The translations under genes were made by a program, and so were the position numbers. The notes under the pieces were generated by a model. That model ran no database searches and was not told where the DNA came from. It was given only the letters and a program-made list of their open reading frames with translations. 32,413 nt of DNA, from contig DAOMOP010000021.1 in NCBI GenBank assembly GCA_035444405.1, positions 1 to 32,413 on the forward strand. Reading direction: 5' to 3'. This stretch comes from DAOMOP01 sp035444405 (GTDB taxonomy: Bacteria > Pseudomonadota > Gammaproteobacteria > Burkholderiales > Rhodocyclaceae). Positions 16,278 through 26,400 of the stretch are shown here, in pieces (position 1 is the first letter of the stretch; the number at the start of each line of letters is the position of its first letter).

Positions 16278-17231
16278 ATGGATGCCGCCATGTCCAACAC
16301 CGTGCCCCTCGCTCGCTACCGCTTCACCTTTCGCATGGCCGCAGCGCTGCGCCTGCCGCATTACGCCGGCTCGCTGCTGCGCGGCCAGTTCGGCGCCGCG
16401 CTGCGGCGGGTGAGCTGCATGACCCGCGCACCGGCCTGCGACGGCTGCCCGCTGCGCACCACCTGCCCCTATCCGGCGGTGTTCGAAGCACCCGGCCCGG
16501 CCGCGCACAGCCTGCAGAACTTCAGCCACATTCCCAATCCCTACGTCGTCGAACCGCCGCCGCTCGGCACTCGCCACATCGACGCCGGCGAAACCCTGCA
16601 GCTCGGACTGGTGCTCTTCGGCCATGCCCTCGGCCACCTGCCGCTGATCAGCTTCGCCCTGCAGCGTGCGATCGAAGGTGGGCTGGGCAAGCAGCGCGCG
16701 CGCGGCACGCTCGAAAGCATCGAGATCCAACACCCCGAAGACGGCCGTTTCGAACCCGTCTGGCTTGCCGGCGACCCTGCGATCGCCGGGCACGACACCG
16801 ATTTCCCACTTGCCGCCGACACCGCGGCACCGGCGCGCATCACGCTTCAACTGCACACCCCGCTGCGCCTGCAGCACCAGGGACACCCGGTACGCCCGCA
16901 CGCGCTGACGCCGCGCAAGCTCATCGCCGACCTGCTGCGCCGCACCACCCTGCTCGCCGAATTCCACGCCGGCCGCCCCAGCCTCGTTACCGACGCCCCG
17001 GCGCTCGTGCGCCACGCCGACACGCTTGCCCACCATGGCGCACTGCGCTGGCTCGACTGGTCGCGCTATTCCAGCCGCCAGCAACAGGAAATGACGCTGG
17101 GCGGCGCGGTGGGCACGTGGACGCTCGAGGGCGATCTCGCGCCGCTGCTGCCCTGGCTGTGGCTGGGCCAATGGCTGCACGTCGGCAAGAACGCCACCCT
17201 GGGCATGGGACACTACACGCTCGCAGCGTGA
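16278..17231 (+). CDS. cas6: Cas6-type pre-crRNA processing endoribonuclease
   Basis: A 317-residue RAMP protein starting four bases after can2; an in-frame ATG at 16290 is an alternative. The N-terminal part holds a four-Cys cluster (SCMTRAPACDGCPLRTTCPYP), often seen in this Cas6 subfamily (PF10040 type). The second ferredoxin-like half ends in the diagnostic Gly-rich loop GQWLHVGKNATLGMGHYTL. It should cut each repeat to leave an 8-base 5' handle ATTGAGAC. The active-site His cannot be fixed by eye, since Cas6 catalytic residues vary. A 172-bp gap follows it, the largest inside the island's gene run; no gene is seen there. Confidence 0.87.
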   Translation: MDAAMSNTVPLARYRFTFRMAAALRLPHYAGSLLRGQFGAALRRVSCMTRAPACDGCPLRTTCPYPAVFEAPGPAAHSLQNFSHIPNPYVVEPPPLGTRHIDAGETLQLGLVLFGHALGHLPLISFALQRAIEGGLGKQRARGTLESIEIQHPEDGRFEPVWLAGDPAIAGHDTDFPLAADTAAPARITLQLHTPLRLQHQGHPVRPHALTPRKLIADLLRRTTLLAEFHAGRPSLVTDAPALVRHADTLAHHGALRWLDWSRYSSRQQQEMTLGGAVGTWTLEGDLAPLLPWLWLGQWLHVGKNATLGMGHYTLAA

Positions 17232-17403
17232 TCCGTTGCGCACGCCGCACTGCACCGCGCCTCGGCGCCCCGCTGGCACGGCGCAAGCGCACGCCGGCCC
17301 ATGATCGGCAGGCATACGAAGACGGCAAGCTTGCGGTTTCGCACATGTACGACGCATGCATGGACAATTTCCCTCGTCACCCAAGCAAACGAGGAATTGC
17401 CCC

Positions 17404-17901
17404 ATGCGCCACCGCACCGTCCCCCTGCTCGTAACCTTCTGCGCGCTGTCCACCGGCTGCGCGTCGATCACCACCGGCCACAACCAGAGCCTCAGTGTCG
17501 AAACGCGTGCCGACGGCCGGCCCGTGGCCGGCGCCCATTGCAAGCTCGAAAACGACAAGGGCACGTGGTTTGCCACCTCGCCGGGAACCGTCGTGGTGCG
17601 CCGTTCGTACAACGACCTGAACGTGCGGTGTGAAAAGGATGGACATGAGCCCGGCATCACCGCCGCCAAGTCCAGCACCAAGGGCATGGCCTTCGGCAAC
17701 ATCCTGTTTGGCGGCGTCATCGGTGCGGCCGTCGACGTCGGCTCCGGCGCCGCCTACGACTACCCCAGCATCATCAGCGTCGAGCTCGGACGCCGGCGCA
17801 CCCAGCAGCCTGATGCCCCCGCGGCAAGCACCGGCGACGGCGCACCGTCGGACGGCGCGCCGGCAGCCGAAACCGGCGACCAGATCAGCCGTGCCGATTG
17901 A
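17404..17901 (+). CDS. small outer-membrane-type lipoprotein between cas6 and the adaptation genes
   Basis: A 165-residue protein behind GAGGAATTGCCC. It has a lipoprotein signal peptide: MRHRT, a hydrophobic core, then the lipobox LSTGC with Cys19 as the lipid-attached residue. The mature part has CASITTGHNQSLSVET, a PVAGAHCKLENDKGTW segment like the extracytoplasmic beta-sandwich domains of small bacterial lipoproteins, a KGMAFGNILFGGVIGAAVDVGSGAAYDYP glycine-rich hydrophobic stretch, and an Ala/Asp-rich tail. Similar lipoproteins exist outside CRISPR loci, so it may be a passenger. It sits 21 bp before cas2 in the same direction and probably shares its transcript. No known CRISPR role. Confidence 0.8.
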   Translation: MRHRTVPLLVTFCALSTGCASITTGHNQSLSVETRADGRPVAGAHCKLENDKGTWFATSPGTVVVRRSYNDLNVRCEKDGHEPGITAAKSSTKGMAFGNILFGGVIGAAVDVGSGAAYDYPSIISVELGRRRTQQPDAPAASTGDGAPSDGAPAAETGDQISRAD

Positions 17902-17922
17902 CCGGAAACTCGGACAAACACC

Positions 17923-18207
17923 ATGCCGCAGCGCGATTTCTACCTTGCCGCCTACGACGTCGCCAGCCCGAGCCGACTGCAGGCGGCGCTTGCGCTGGTG
18001 CGCGGCTACGCCACCGGCGGGCAGAAATCCGTGCATGAGGTTTTCCTGACCCCCGGCGAACGCCAGGAGCTGCTGCACGGCATCGCGCTGCTCCTCGACG
18101 AGGAAGACGACCGCTTCTTCCTGCTGCGGCTCGACCCACGCGCCCGCTGCTACGCGCTGGGCGTAGCCGCCCTGCCCGCCGACCCCGACTACTTCTACGT
18201 GGGATGA
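17923..18207 (+). CDS. cas2: Cas2, divergent copy (first of two)
   Basis: A 94-residue Cas2-fold protein: FYLAAYDVASPSRLQAALALVRGYATGGQKSVHEVFLTPGERQELL. Asp12 in YDV is at the conserved Cas2 position. The usual QYSVF strand is replaced by QKSVHEVFL, and the end (DYFYVG) differs from the Cas2 at 19998. It is four bases before cas1 and surely co-translated with it. Cas2 dimers bridge two Cas1 dimers in the integrase. The presence of a second, more canonical Cas2 in the same operon makes this copy's role unclear: it could pair with the first Cas1 or form a mixed complex. Confidence 0.85.
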   Translation: MPQRDFYLAAYDVASPSRLQAALALVRGYATGGQKSVHEVFLTPGERQELLHGIALLLDEEDDRFFLLRLDPRARCYALGVAALPADPDYFYVG

Positions 18208-18211
18208 CGCC

Positions 18212-19195
18212 ATGGCGACGCTGCTGCTCGACCGCTCGGAACTGGAAGTGCGCGTGATCGGCGATGCGCTCGCCCTGTATGAAAACGGCCTGCGCAGCGG
18301 CACCGTGCCGCTGCGGCTCGTCGAGCGCGTCGTCATCCAGGGTGCGCGCACGCGGCTGGACACCGGCGTGCTGCTCAAGCTCGCCGAAGCCGGCGCCGCA
18401 ACCCTGCTGCTCAGCCCGCGGGCCGGCCGGCGCGTGGCCATCGTGCTCGGCCCCGCGCACAACGACGCCGCCGTGCGGCTGGCGCAGTCCCGGCGGGTCA
18501 TGGACGAAACCTTCTGTACCGGCTGGGCGCGCCAACTGGTGGCAGCGAAGATCCGCCGTCAGCAGCGTCTGCTCGCCGCGGCCGAATCGCGCCGCCCCGA
18601 CCAGCGCAAGGCATTGTTCGATGCCCGCGAAACACTTGCGCGCATCGCGGTACAGACCGGCGAACACGGCAGCCTCGATGCAGCCACGCTGCGCGGGCTC
18701 GAGGGCAGCGCCGCGCGCGCCTACTTCGAGGGCCTCACCGCGCTGTTCCCGCCCGCGCTGTCCTTCACCGGCCGCAACCGGCGCCCGCCCCGCGACCCGG
18801 TCAACGCCTGCCTGTCGCTCGGCTACACGCTGCTGCATTTCGATGCGGTGCGCGCCGCCCATGCGGCGGGCCTCGACCCTCTGCTCGGCTTCTACCACCG
18901 GCCCGCCTTCGGGCGCGAATCGCTGGCGAGTGACCTCATCGAACCGCTGCGCCCGCTGGTCGACGAATGGGTGTGGCAGCAGTTTGCCGAGCGCCAGCTG
19001 CGCGAAGAGCACTTCACCAACGACAAGGGCGCCTGCCTGCTCGGCAAGGCCGGGCGCGAACGGTTCTATCCGCGCTGGGAACGCTTCGCCCCGATGCCGC
19101 GCCGCTGGCTGCGGTTGCGCTGCGCCGCGCTGGCACGCACGCTGCGCACCGAAGGCGAAGCCTGGATCGAAGACGATGACGAGGAGAGGTTCTGA
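18212..19195 (+). CDS. cas1: Cas1 integrase, catalytically intact copy
   Basis: A 327-residue Cas1. The N-terminal beta domain (SGTVPLRLVERVVIQGARTRLDTGVLLKLAEAGAATLLL) is followed by the helical catalytic domain. The metal-binding residues can be placed: Glu164 in LEGSAARAYF, His229 in GFYHRPAFGRESLASDLIE, and Asp241/Glu244 after it. Length and motifs are normal for Cas1 of type III loci, so it should insert new spacers at the leader end of the array. The next gene, a Cas1 paralogue, begins two bases after its stop. Confidence 0.93.
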   Translation: MATLLLDRSELEVRVIGDALALYENGLRSGTVPLRLVERVVIQGARTRLDTGVLLKLAEAGAATLLLSPRAGRRVAIVLGPAHNDAAVRLAQSRRVMDETFCTGWARQLVAAKIRRQQRLLAAAESRRPDQRKALFDARETLARIAVQTGEHGSLDAATLRGLEGSAARAYFEGLTALFPPALSFTGRNRRPPRDPVNACLSLGYTLLHFDAVRAAHAAGLDPLLGFYHRPAFGRESLASDLIEPLRPLVDEWVWQQFAERQLREEHFTNDKGACLLGKAGRERFYPRWERFAPMPRRWLRLRCAALARTLRTEGEAWIEDDDEERF

Positions 19196-19197
19196 CC

Positions 19198-20007
19198 ATG
19201 AGCGCGAGCCCCGCAACCCCGTCCGCACACGCCGCCGCGCTGACCGGCCCGGCACGCAAACCGCTCTACCTGGCCACCCACAACCCGGTTCAGATCGATG
19301 CCGGCGCGCACTGGCTCGTCGTCAAACGTAGCGATGCCCCCACCGCACGCTATCCACTCGCGCGCATCGCACGCATCGTCTGCAACCGCAACGCCGACTG
19401 GAGCGGCGCCGCACTGGCGTTGTGCCTGACGCATCAGATCCCGATCGCATGGGTGGACGGCCACGGGCGCCCGCTTGGCAGCGCGCTGGCGCGCCATGGG
19501 CTGGTCCAGCCACTCGATGCCGCGCTGGAAACCTATCTCGAGTTGCCGGGCTGGCCGGTGCGCTACGAAAACTGGCTCACCCGCCGGCGCCTGGAAACGC
19601 TCACCACCTGCACGATACGCGCACTTCGCGAAGGCCGGGCGCCCGACGCGGCGACCTTCCAGGCACTCAAGCGCGAATACGTGTACAACCGTCACCACCC
19701 GCTCGCCTTCGGCCCGGAGGGTGAAGGCTGGTGCCACGCCCTCGTCGTCGCGCATCTGCACACGGCGGGCCTGCAGGCGCGCTACTGGGGCTACGACGGT
19801 CGTCCGCTCGAACTCGCCGACGATCTTGCAGGGCTGTTGTGGGCCGAGCTCAACCTCGAATGCGGCGCGATGTCCGCCGCTACCGACAACCGCCCAACGC
19901 TGATGCGGATGTTCGAAAGCTGGGCGCGCTATCGCGAGTCCCGCCTCGCCACCCATCTGGCCGACTTGAAACGCCATGTCGCACGCGAGGTGGAAACATG
20001 GCAGTAA
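19198..20007 (+). CDS. Cas1 paralogue lacking catalytic residues
   Basis: A 269-residue protein whose first ~115 residues follow the Cas1 N-terminal domain: PLYLATHNPVQI, RYPLARIARIVCNRNADWSGAALALCLTHQIPIAWVDGHGRPLG. The second half aligns with Cas1 at 18212 through DAAT..(A/G)L. The catalytic Glu of LEG is Lys158 (ALKRE), and the GFYHRPAFGR block with the catalytic His becomes ARYWGYDGRP, with no His. One acidic pair (ADDLAGLL) remains. It is therefore Cas1-like but very likely inactive, and about 60 residues shorter. It sits between cas1 (two-base gap) and the second cas2 (10-bp overlap), so it is tightly co-expressed. A structural partner in an asymmetric integrase is possible. The start ATG at 19198 has little ribosome-site sequence and may depend on coupling. 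Confidence 0.8.
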   Translation: MSASPATPSAHAAALTGPARKPLYLATHNPVQIDAGAHWLVVKRSDAPTARYPLARIARIVCNRNADWSGAALALCLTHQIPIAWVDGHGRPLGSALARHGLVQPLDAALETYLELPGWPVRYENWLTRRRLETLTTCTIRALREGRAPDAATFQALKREYVYNRHHPLAFGPEGEGWCHALVVAHLHTAGLQARYWGYDGRPLELADDLAGLLWAELNLECGAMSAATDNRPTLMRMFESWARYRESRLATHLADLKRHVAREVETWQ

Positions 20008-20330
20008 ACGCACCGCGCACGTGGCTGATCACTTACGACATTACCAACCCCAAACGGCTCGTGCGCCTGCACCGCTTCCTGCGCAGACACGCCACGCCGG
20101 TGCAGTATTCGGTGTTCCTGTTCGAGGGCAGCGCCGCCCAAATGGGGCGGCTGATGGCCGACATCGAAACGCGCATCGACAAGAAGACCGACGACGTGCG
20201 TGGTTATCAACTTCCGGCGCGCCTGCAGATCGACACCTTCGGCCGCGGCAGCCTCCCCGCCGACACGCATTTGCTGTCGGACCGGTCACCATCACTCGAC
20301 CAGCTTCTCCAGGCCACGGGCCGATGCTAG
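19998..20330 (+). CDS. cas2: Cas2, canonical copy (second of two)
   Basis: A 110-residue Cas2 with the standard pattern: TWLITYDITNPKRLVRLHRFLRRHATPVQYSVFLFEGSAAQM, Asp14 in YDI at the metal site, and KTDDVRGYQLP near the end. The C-terminal ~25 residues (THLLSDRSPSLDQLLQ) are an extension that could make the Cas1 or Cas2 contact. The gene overlaps the Cas1 paralogue by 10 bp and ends 122 bp before the first repeat. It is more canonical than the Cas2 at 17923. Confidence 0.93.
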   Translation: MAVNAPRTWLITYDITNPKRLVRLHRFLRRHATPVQYSVFLFEGSAAQMGRLMADIETRIDKKTDDVRGYQLPARLQIDTFGRGSLPADTHLLSDRSPSLDQLLQATGRC

Positions 20331-20452
20331 GATACCTCGTGCAGCGCCAACCAAAACCGTGAACGTCATGGGAATCCGCTCAGGCAACCGACTGAAACTC
20401 CGTCAACCGGTCATCCAGCCGTTTGAATCAGAAGGATTTTTCCAGACGTGCA
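20331..20452 (+). promoter_or_regulatory. CRISPR leader
   Basis: The 122 bp between the second cas2 stop and the first repeat. It becomes AT-rich only in its last ~35 bp (TTTGAATCAGAAGGATTTTT), next to repeat 1. Array direction is set by the repeat 3' end, ATTGAGAC, a typical type III crRNA handle, so this side is the leader where new spacers enter and transcription starts. A clear -35/-10 pair is not obvious. Confidence 0.7.
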
Positions 20453-23400
20453 GTCGCGACTGATGCCCTGAATGCAAAGGGATTGAGACTTGATTGCGTT
20501 AATGAAATGATGCTTACGCTTGGTCGCGACTGATGCCCTGAATGCAAAGGGATTGAGACAACTGAATGGTGGCATATCTTCCCCATTGAGTCGCGACTGA
20601 TGCCCTGAATGCAAAGGGATTGAGACAAATGACAAAAGGGCTTTTGCGTGCTGCACGGCGTCGCGACTGATGCCCTGAATGCAAAGGGATTGAGACTGAT
20701 CTTCTTTACTATATGTGCCTCTGGGGAAATGTCGCGACTGATGCCCTGAATGCAAAGGGATTGAGACTTGATTGCGGAGGGACAGCTCGCCGCCCTCCGC
20801 GTCGCGACTGATGCCCTGAATGCAAAGGGATTGAGACCCGGCGGCAGTTGCGGCGTGTTCGAGTCTATCTGTCGCGACTGATGCCCTGAATGCAAAGGGA
20901 TTGAGACCCGGTGTTGTGGACAATTAAGCTGAGGGGTGGAGTCGCGACTGATGCCCTGAATGCAAAGGGATTGAGACGTCGAATCGCCGCATTTCCAGTG
21001 TAGGCTAACCCGTCGCGACTGATGCCCTGAATGCAAAGGGATTGAGACGGTCGCCAGCGATATATTCCACGCGCTTCTCGCAGTCGCGACTGATGCCCTG
21101 AATGCAAAGGGATTGAGACTCCGGGATCAGGGGATATCGGGCTATAGGCCGGGTCGCGACTGATGCCCTGAATGCAAAGGGATTGAGACACGGTTCCCTG
21201 TCGAATTTAAACCACTTGGTTTGTCGCGACTGATGCCCTGAATGCAAAGGGATTGAGACCGATTTTTCCAATGAGATCGGTCATGTGGCTTCTGTCGCGA
21301 CTGATGCCCTGAATGCAAAGGGATTGAGACGTCGTATACATCATATATGCGTCCGCGAACATATGTCGCGACTGATGCCCTGAATGCAAAGGGATTGAGA
21401 CCTAGGCCCCCTATATTGGGCAACAATAGCTACGTCGTCGCGACTGATGCCCTGAATGCAAAGGGATTGAGACTCAGCTTCGATTGCAGCTTCACTGACC
21501 TGCGCGGTCGCGACTGATGCCCTGAATGCAAAGGGATTGAGACCACCATACACCAACACTTTCACCCCGTTCATCTGTCGCGACTGATGCCCTGAATGCA
21601 AAGGGATTGAGACAGATGTGCGCTTCATAATCTTGCGGAGGAGGGCGGTCGCGACTGATGCCCTGAATGCAAAGGGATTGAGACACATGGGTGACGTTAC
21701 CGTTACCGGTAGGCAGCGTCGCGACTGATGCCCTGAATGCAAAGGGATTGAGACACGATGCGAGATGTGCGCTTCATAATCTTGCGGAGTCGCGACTGAT
21801 GCCCTGAATGCAAAGGGATTGAGACCAACAGCAGGGGCAGCCGTGTTCTCACGCATCCGTCGCGACTGATGCCCTGAATGCAAAGGGATTGAGACTCAGA
21901 GTGATTACTTAGCAGCGCGGCCCTTGAGTCGCGACTGATGCCCTGAATGCAAAGGGATTGAGACGTGTCCTCGGACAGCGACTTGCCCGCCTCGGCCAGT
22001 CGCGACTGATGCCCTGAATGCAAAGGGATTGAGACCTCGTTCGGCACGTCGATGTGCACGCTGCCGTCGCGACTGGTCGCGACTGATGCCCTGAATGCAA
22101 AGGGATTGAGACCGATCGCGTCACGGCATTGGTCGGCCGCCGCCGCGTCGCGACTGATGCCCTGAATGCAAAGGGATTGAGACCGTAGCCGCCGCCGTCA
22201 TTTTCGGACCGCTCTTGTCGCGACTGATGCCCTGAATGCAAAGGGATTGAGACGCCGCGAAAGCGGCGGCAATTTCGGCGAGCCTTTCGTCGCGACTGAT
22301 GCCCTGAATGCAAAGGGATTGAGACTGCCGTTGGACGACCACGATGCTCGCCATGCTGCGTCGCGACTGATGCCCTGAATGCAAAGGGATTGAGACACGA
22401 TCGCGTCACGGCATTGGTCGGCGGCCGCCGTCGCGACTGATGCCCTGAATGCAAAGGGATTGAGACAGAGCGCGACGCTGGACTATGCCGCTTCCCGTGT
22501 CGCGACTGATGCCCTGAATGCAAAGGGATTGAGACTGACCCGATATCAGAACGATATCGGCATGTCGGAGTCGCGACTGATGCCCTGAATGCAAAGGGAT
22601 TGAGACACGTTAAAATTTGCGACACTGTCGCCCGCAATGCGGTCGCGACTGATGCCCTGAATGCAAAGGGATTGAGACTGGCTGGTTGCGCGGGCACCGA
22701 GCGCGCGCCGCGCGTCGCGACTGATGCCCTGAATGCAAAGGGATTGAGACCGTGCCGGAAGACCGCAGTCTTCCGGACGCTGCCGTCGCGACTGATGCCC
22801 TGAATGCAAAGGGATTGAGACTCGCGACCTTCAGCGGCGTATCGCTTCACCGGTCGCGACTGATGCCCTGAATGCAAAGGGATTGAGACACGTGAGAAGC
22901 TTCGACACTACCGCCCGCAATGGTCGCGACTGATGCCCTGAATGCAAAGGGATTGAGACCCCCGTTGAGCACGCCGGTCACGCGGCGTGCGTAGTCGCGA
23001 CTGATGCCCTGAATGCAAAGGGATTGAGACGTTGCCGACGTAGGCGAGTTCGCCGCCGGCTGCGTCGCGACTGATGCCCTGAATGCAAAGGGATTGAGAC
23101 GCGAGGATGAGGGCGGTGTTGATGCGAGTGGCAGGTCGCGACTGATGCCCTGAATGCAAAGGGATTGAGACTGCAAAAGGGCTTCCAGGTATTCGCGTGG
23201 CGTGAGTCGCGACTGATGCCCTGAATGCAAAGGGATTGAGACATGGCCAGCTGTGCTTTGGTGAGTTTGACGCCGAGTCGCGACTGATGCCCTGAATGCA
23301 AAGGGATTGAGACAATCGAATCGACCCTATCCCTGACTAGCCTAGTTAGTCGCGACTGATGCCCTGAATGCAAAGGGATTGAGACGGGCAAGCCGGGGAA

Positions 23401-26400
23401 CATGCGGTCTATGAACGTCCGTCGCGACTGATGCCCTGAATGCAAAGGGATTGAGACGCCTGCAGCGTTTCCAGCTTCGCTCCGTAGGCAAGTCGCGACT
23501 GATGCCCTGAATGCAAAGGGATTGAGACTCGATGGTGATTTTACCTATAAGGTCTGTCATGTCGCGACTGATGCCCTGAATGCAAAGGGATTGAGACGGC
23601 GCGGAACACGCGCTCCGTCGTGGAGCTCTCCCGTCGCGACTGATGCCCTGAATGCAAAGGGATTGAGACCGCGCCACGTCGTCAGACGTGCGCAGCATGC
23701 CCGGTCGCGACTGATGCCCTGAATGCAAAGGGATTGAGACTTGCGCAGGGTCACCGACAGCAACGATGCGAGAGGTCGCGACTGATGCCCTGAATGCAAA
23801 GGGATTGAGACCGCGGGCACATTTGACATTGCTTGCGCGTTGGGTCGCGACTGATGCCCTGAATGCAAAGGGATTGAGACTGGGACTGCACCGCAAGGGC
23901 AGCGGGTACCCCTGTCGCGACTGATGCCCTGAATGCAAAGGGATTGAGACCGGTATTCTCTTCCCACGGGAACACGACCCAGGGTCGCGACTGATGCCCT
24001 GAATGCAAAGGGATTGAGACGTTCGACCGCCTTCGCCAAAAGATGGTTTTCAGAGTCGCGACTGATGCCCTGAATGCAAAGGGATTGAGACCAAGCGAGC
24101 GGACACATTGAGAACGGACACATGCGTCGCGACTGATGCCCTGAATGCAAAGGGATTGAGACACGAGAAGGAAGCGGACCATACCGTCACCCCTAGTCGC
24201 GACTGATGCCCTGAATGCAAAGGGATTGAGACAACGTCGCAGGGCCCGAGTTCAACCGTAGCTCGGGTCGCGACTGATGCCCTGAATGCAAAGGGATTGA
24301 GACGCTCTTCGGCGAGGTGGAGTGCAGCCACGTCGCGTCGCGACTGATGCCCTGAATGCAAAGGGATTGAGACGTGCGCGGAGGATGGCGGTGTTGATGC
24401 GAGTGGGTCGCGACTGATGCCCTGAATGCAAAGGGATTGAGACAACGGCTCCACGTAGGTCCGGTGTTGCGGCAGGTGTCGCGACTGATGCCCTGAATGC
24501 AAAGGGATTGAGACCCCGGGGTTGTGGACAATCGAGCTGAAGGGGTGGAGTCGCGACTGATGCCCTGAATGCAAAGGGATTGAGACGCGGGGATATCGGG
24601 CTATAGGCCGAGGGGCTCGAGTCGCGACTGATGCCCTGAATGCAAAGGGATTGAGACTTCGTCGTCGAACCAGCCGTAGCGAAACTCCGGCGTCGCGACT
24701 GATGCCCTGAATGCAAAGGGATTGAGACCCGGACCGGGCGGGTGGTGTGGATTTCGACGCAAGTCGCGACTGATGCCCTGAATGCAAAGGGATTGAGACA
24801 CAGGGCCCGAGCTCAACCGAGATCCGGTTGAACGTCGCGACTGATGCCCTGAATGCAAAGGGATTGAGACCCCTATAAGGTCGGTCATTTGTCTTCTCCT
24901 TCGCGTCGCGACTGATGCCCTGAATGCAAAGGGATTGAGACGGCAATGTCACAGGGCCCGAGCTCAACCGAGAGTCGCGACTGATGCCCTGAATGCAAAG
25001 GGATTGAGACTGTGAAGTTTTGCCATGAGAATCACCTTGAGGGTCGCGACTGATGCCCTGAATGCAAAGGGATTGAGACAGTTTGAGCAGGCCTCCAACG
25101 ACCTCCCAAGAGTCGCGACTGATGCCCTGAATGCAAAGGGATTGAGACCGGTCGAACTGACCGACATGATCGCCGCCATCGGGTCGCGACTGATGCCCTG
25201 AATGCAAAGGGATTGAGACTAGCGCGCTTCGCTTGCTGTAGGGGGCTCTTGGTCGCGACTGATGCCCTGAATGCAAAGGGATTGAGACGGCGAACGGGGC
25301 GAGACCATTCGCCGCGCAGGCGTCGCGACTGATGCCCTGAATGCAAAGGGATTGAGACTCGATACATCTGAAAAATTTGCCGTCATCGGCAGGTCGCGAC
25401 TGATGCCCTGAATGCAAAGGGATTGAGACGGCTATAGGCAGAGGGACTCGAAGCCCGCCAAGGGGTCGCGACTGATGCCCTGAATGCAAAGGGATTGAGA
25501 CTGCCACATCTCGAATTCTTCGCGCGGGGTCATGTCGCGACTGATGCCCTGAATGCAAAGGGATTGAGACTACGTTCCTCGATGCGGTATATCCGGTGTT
25601 CGAGTCGCGACTGATGCCCTGAATGCAAAGGGATTGAGACCAATCCACCACTCAATTGTAGCGCCCTCAGGCAGTCGCGACTGATGCCCTGAATGCAAAG
25701 GGATTGAGACGAACCGCCCCCCGCGGAGGACGAAAATCGTGTGTCGCGACTGATGCCCTGAATGCAAAGGGATTGAGACGATCGCGCGATCCGAAGGCGC
25801 GCTCCGTCGAGGTGTCGCGACTGATGCCCTGAATGCAAAGGGATTGAGACGCAGCTTGAGGATGCCACCAACGACCTCCCAAGAGTCGCGACTGATGCCC
25901 TGAATGCAAAGGGATTGAGACCTTATACATTGCATAGGCGTCTGCGAACATATCGGTCGCGACTGATGCCCTGAATGCAAAGGGATTGAGACCCGCTGCT
26001 GAATTCGAACCATTTAATTTCGATTGGTCGCGACTGATGCCCTGAATGCAAAGGGATTGAGACTTAAAGATTAGGCAAATTCTTGGCTTATGTTGTCGCG
26101 ACTGATGCCCTGAATGCAAAGGGATTGAGACCCGACATCACGCGATGGTTCACGCGACATCAGGTCGCGACTGATGCCCTGAATGCAAAGGGATTGAGAC
26201 CCTCTGCGGTCATCCGCTTCGCCAGCTGCTCCGCGTCGCGACTGATGCCCTGAATGCAAAGGGATTGAGACGTGCGCCGTACTGCTCATTCCCCACCGCG
26301 ATGGCGTCGCGACTGATGCCCTGAATGCAAAGGGATTGAGACGATCTGCGCGCGCAGATCAGCGTTTTCCGCGCGGTCGCGACTGATGCCCTGAATGCAA

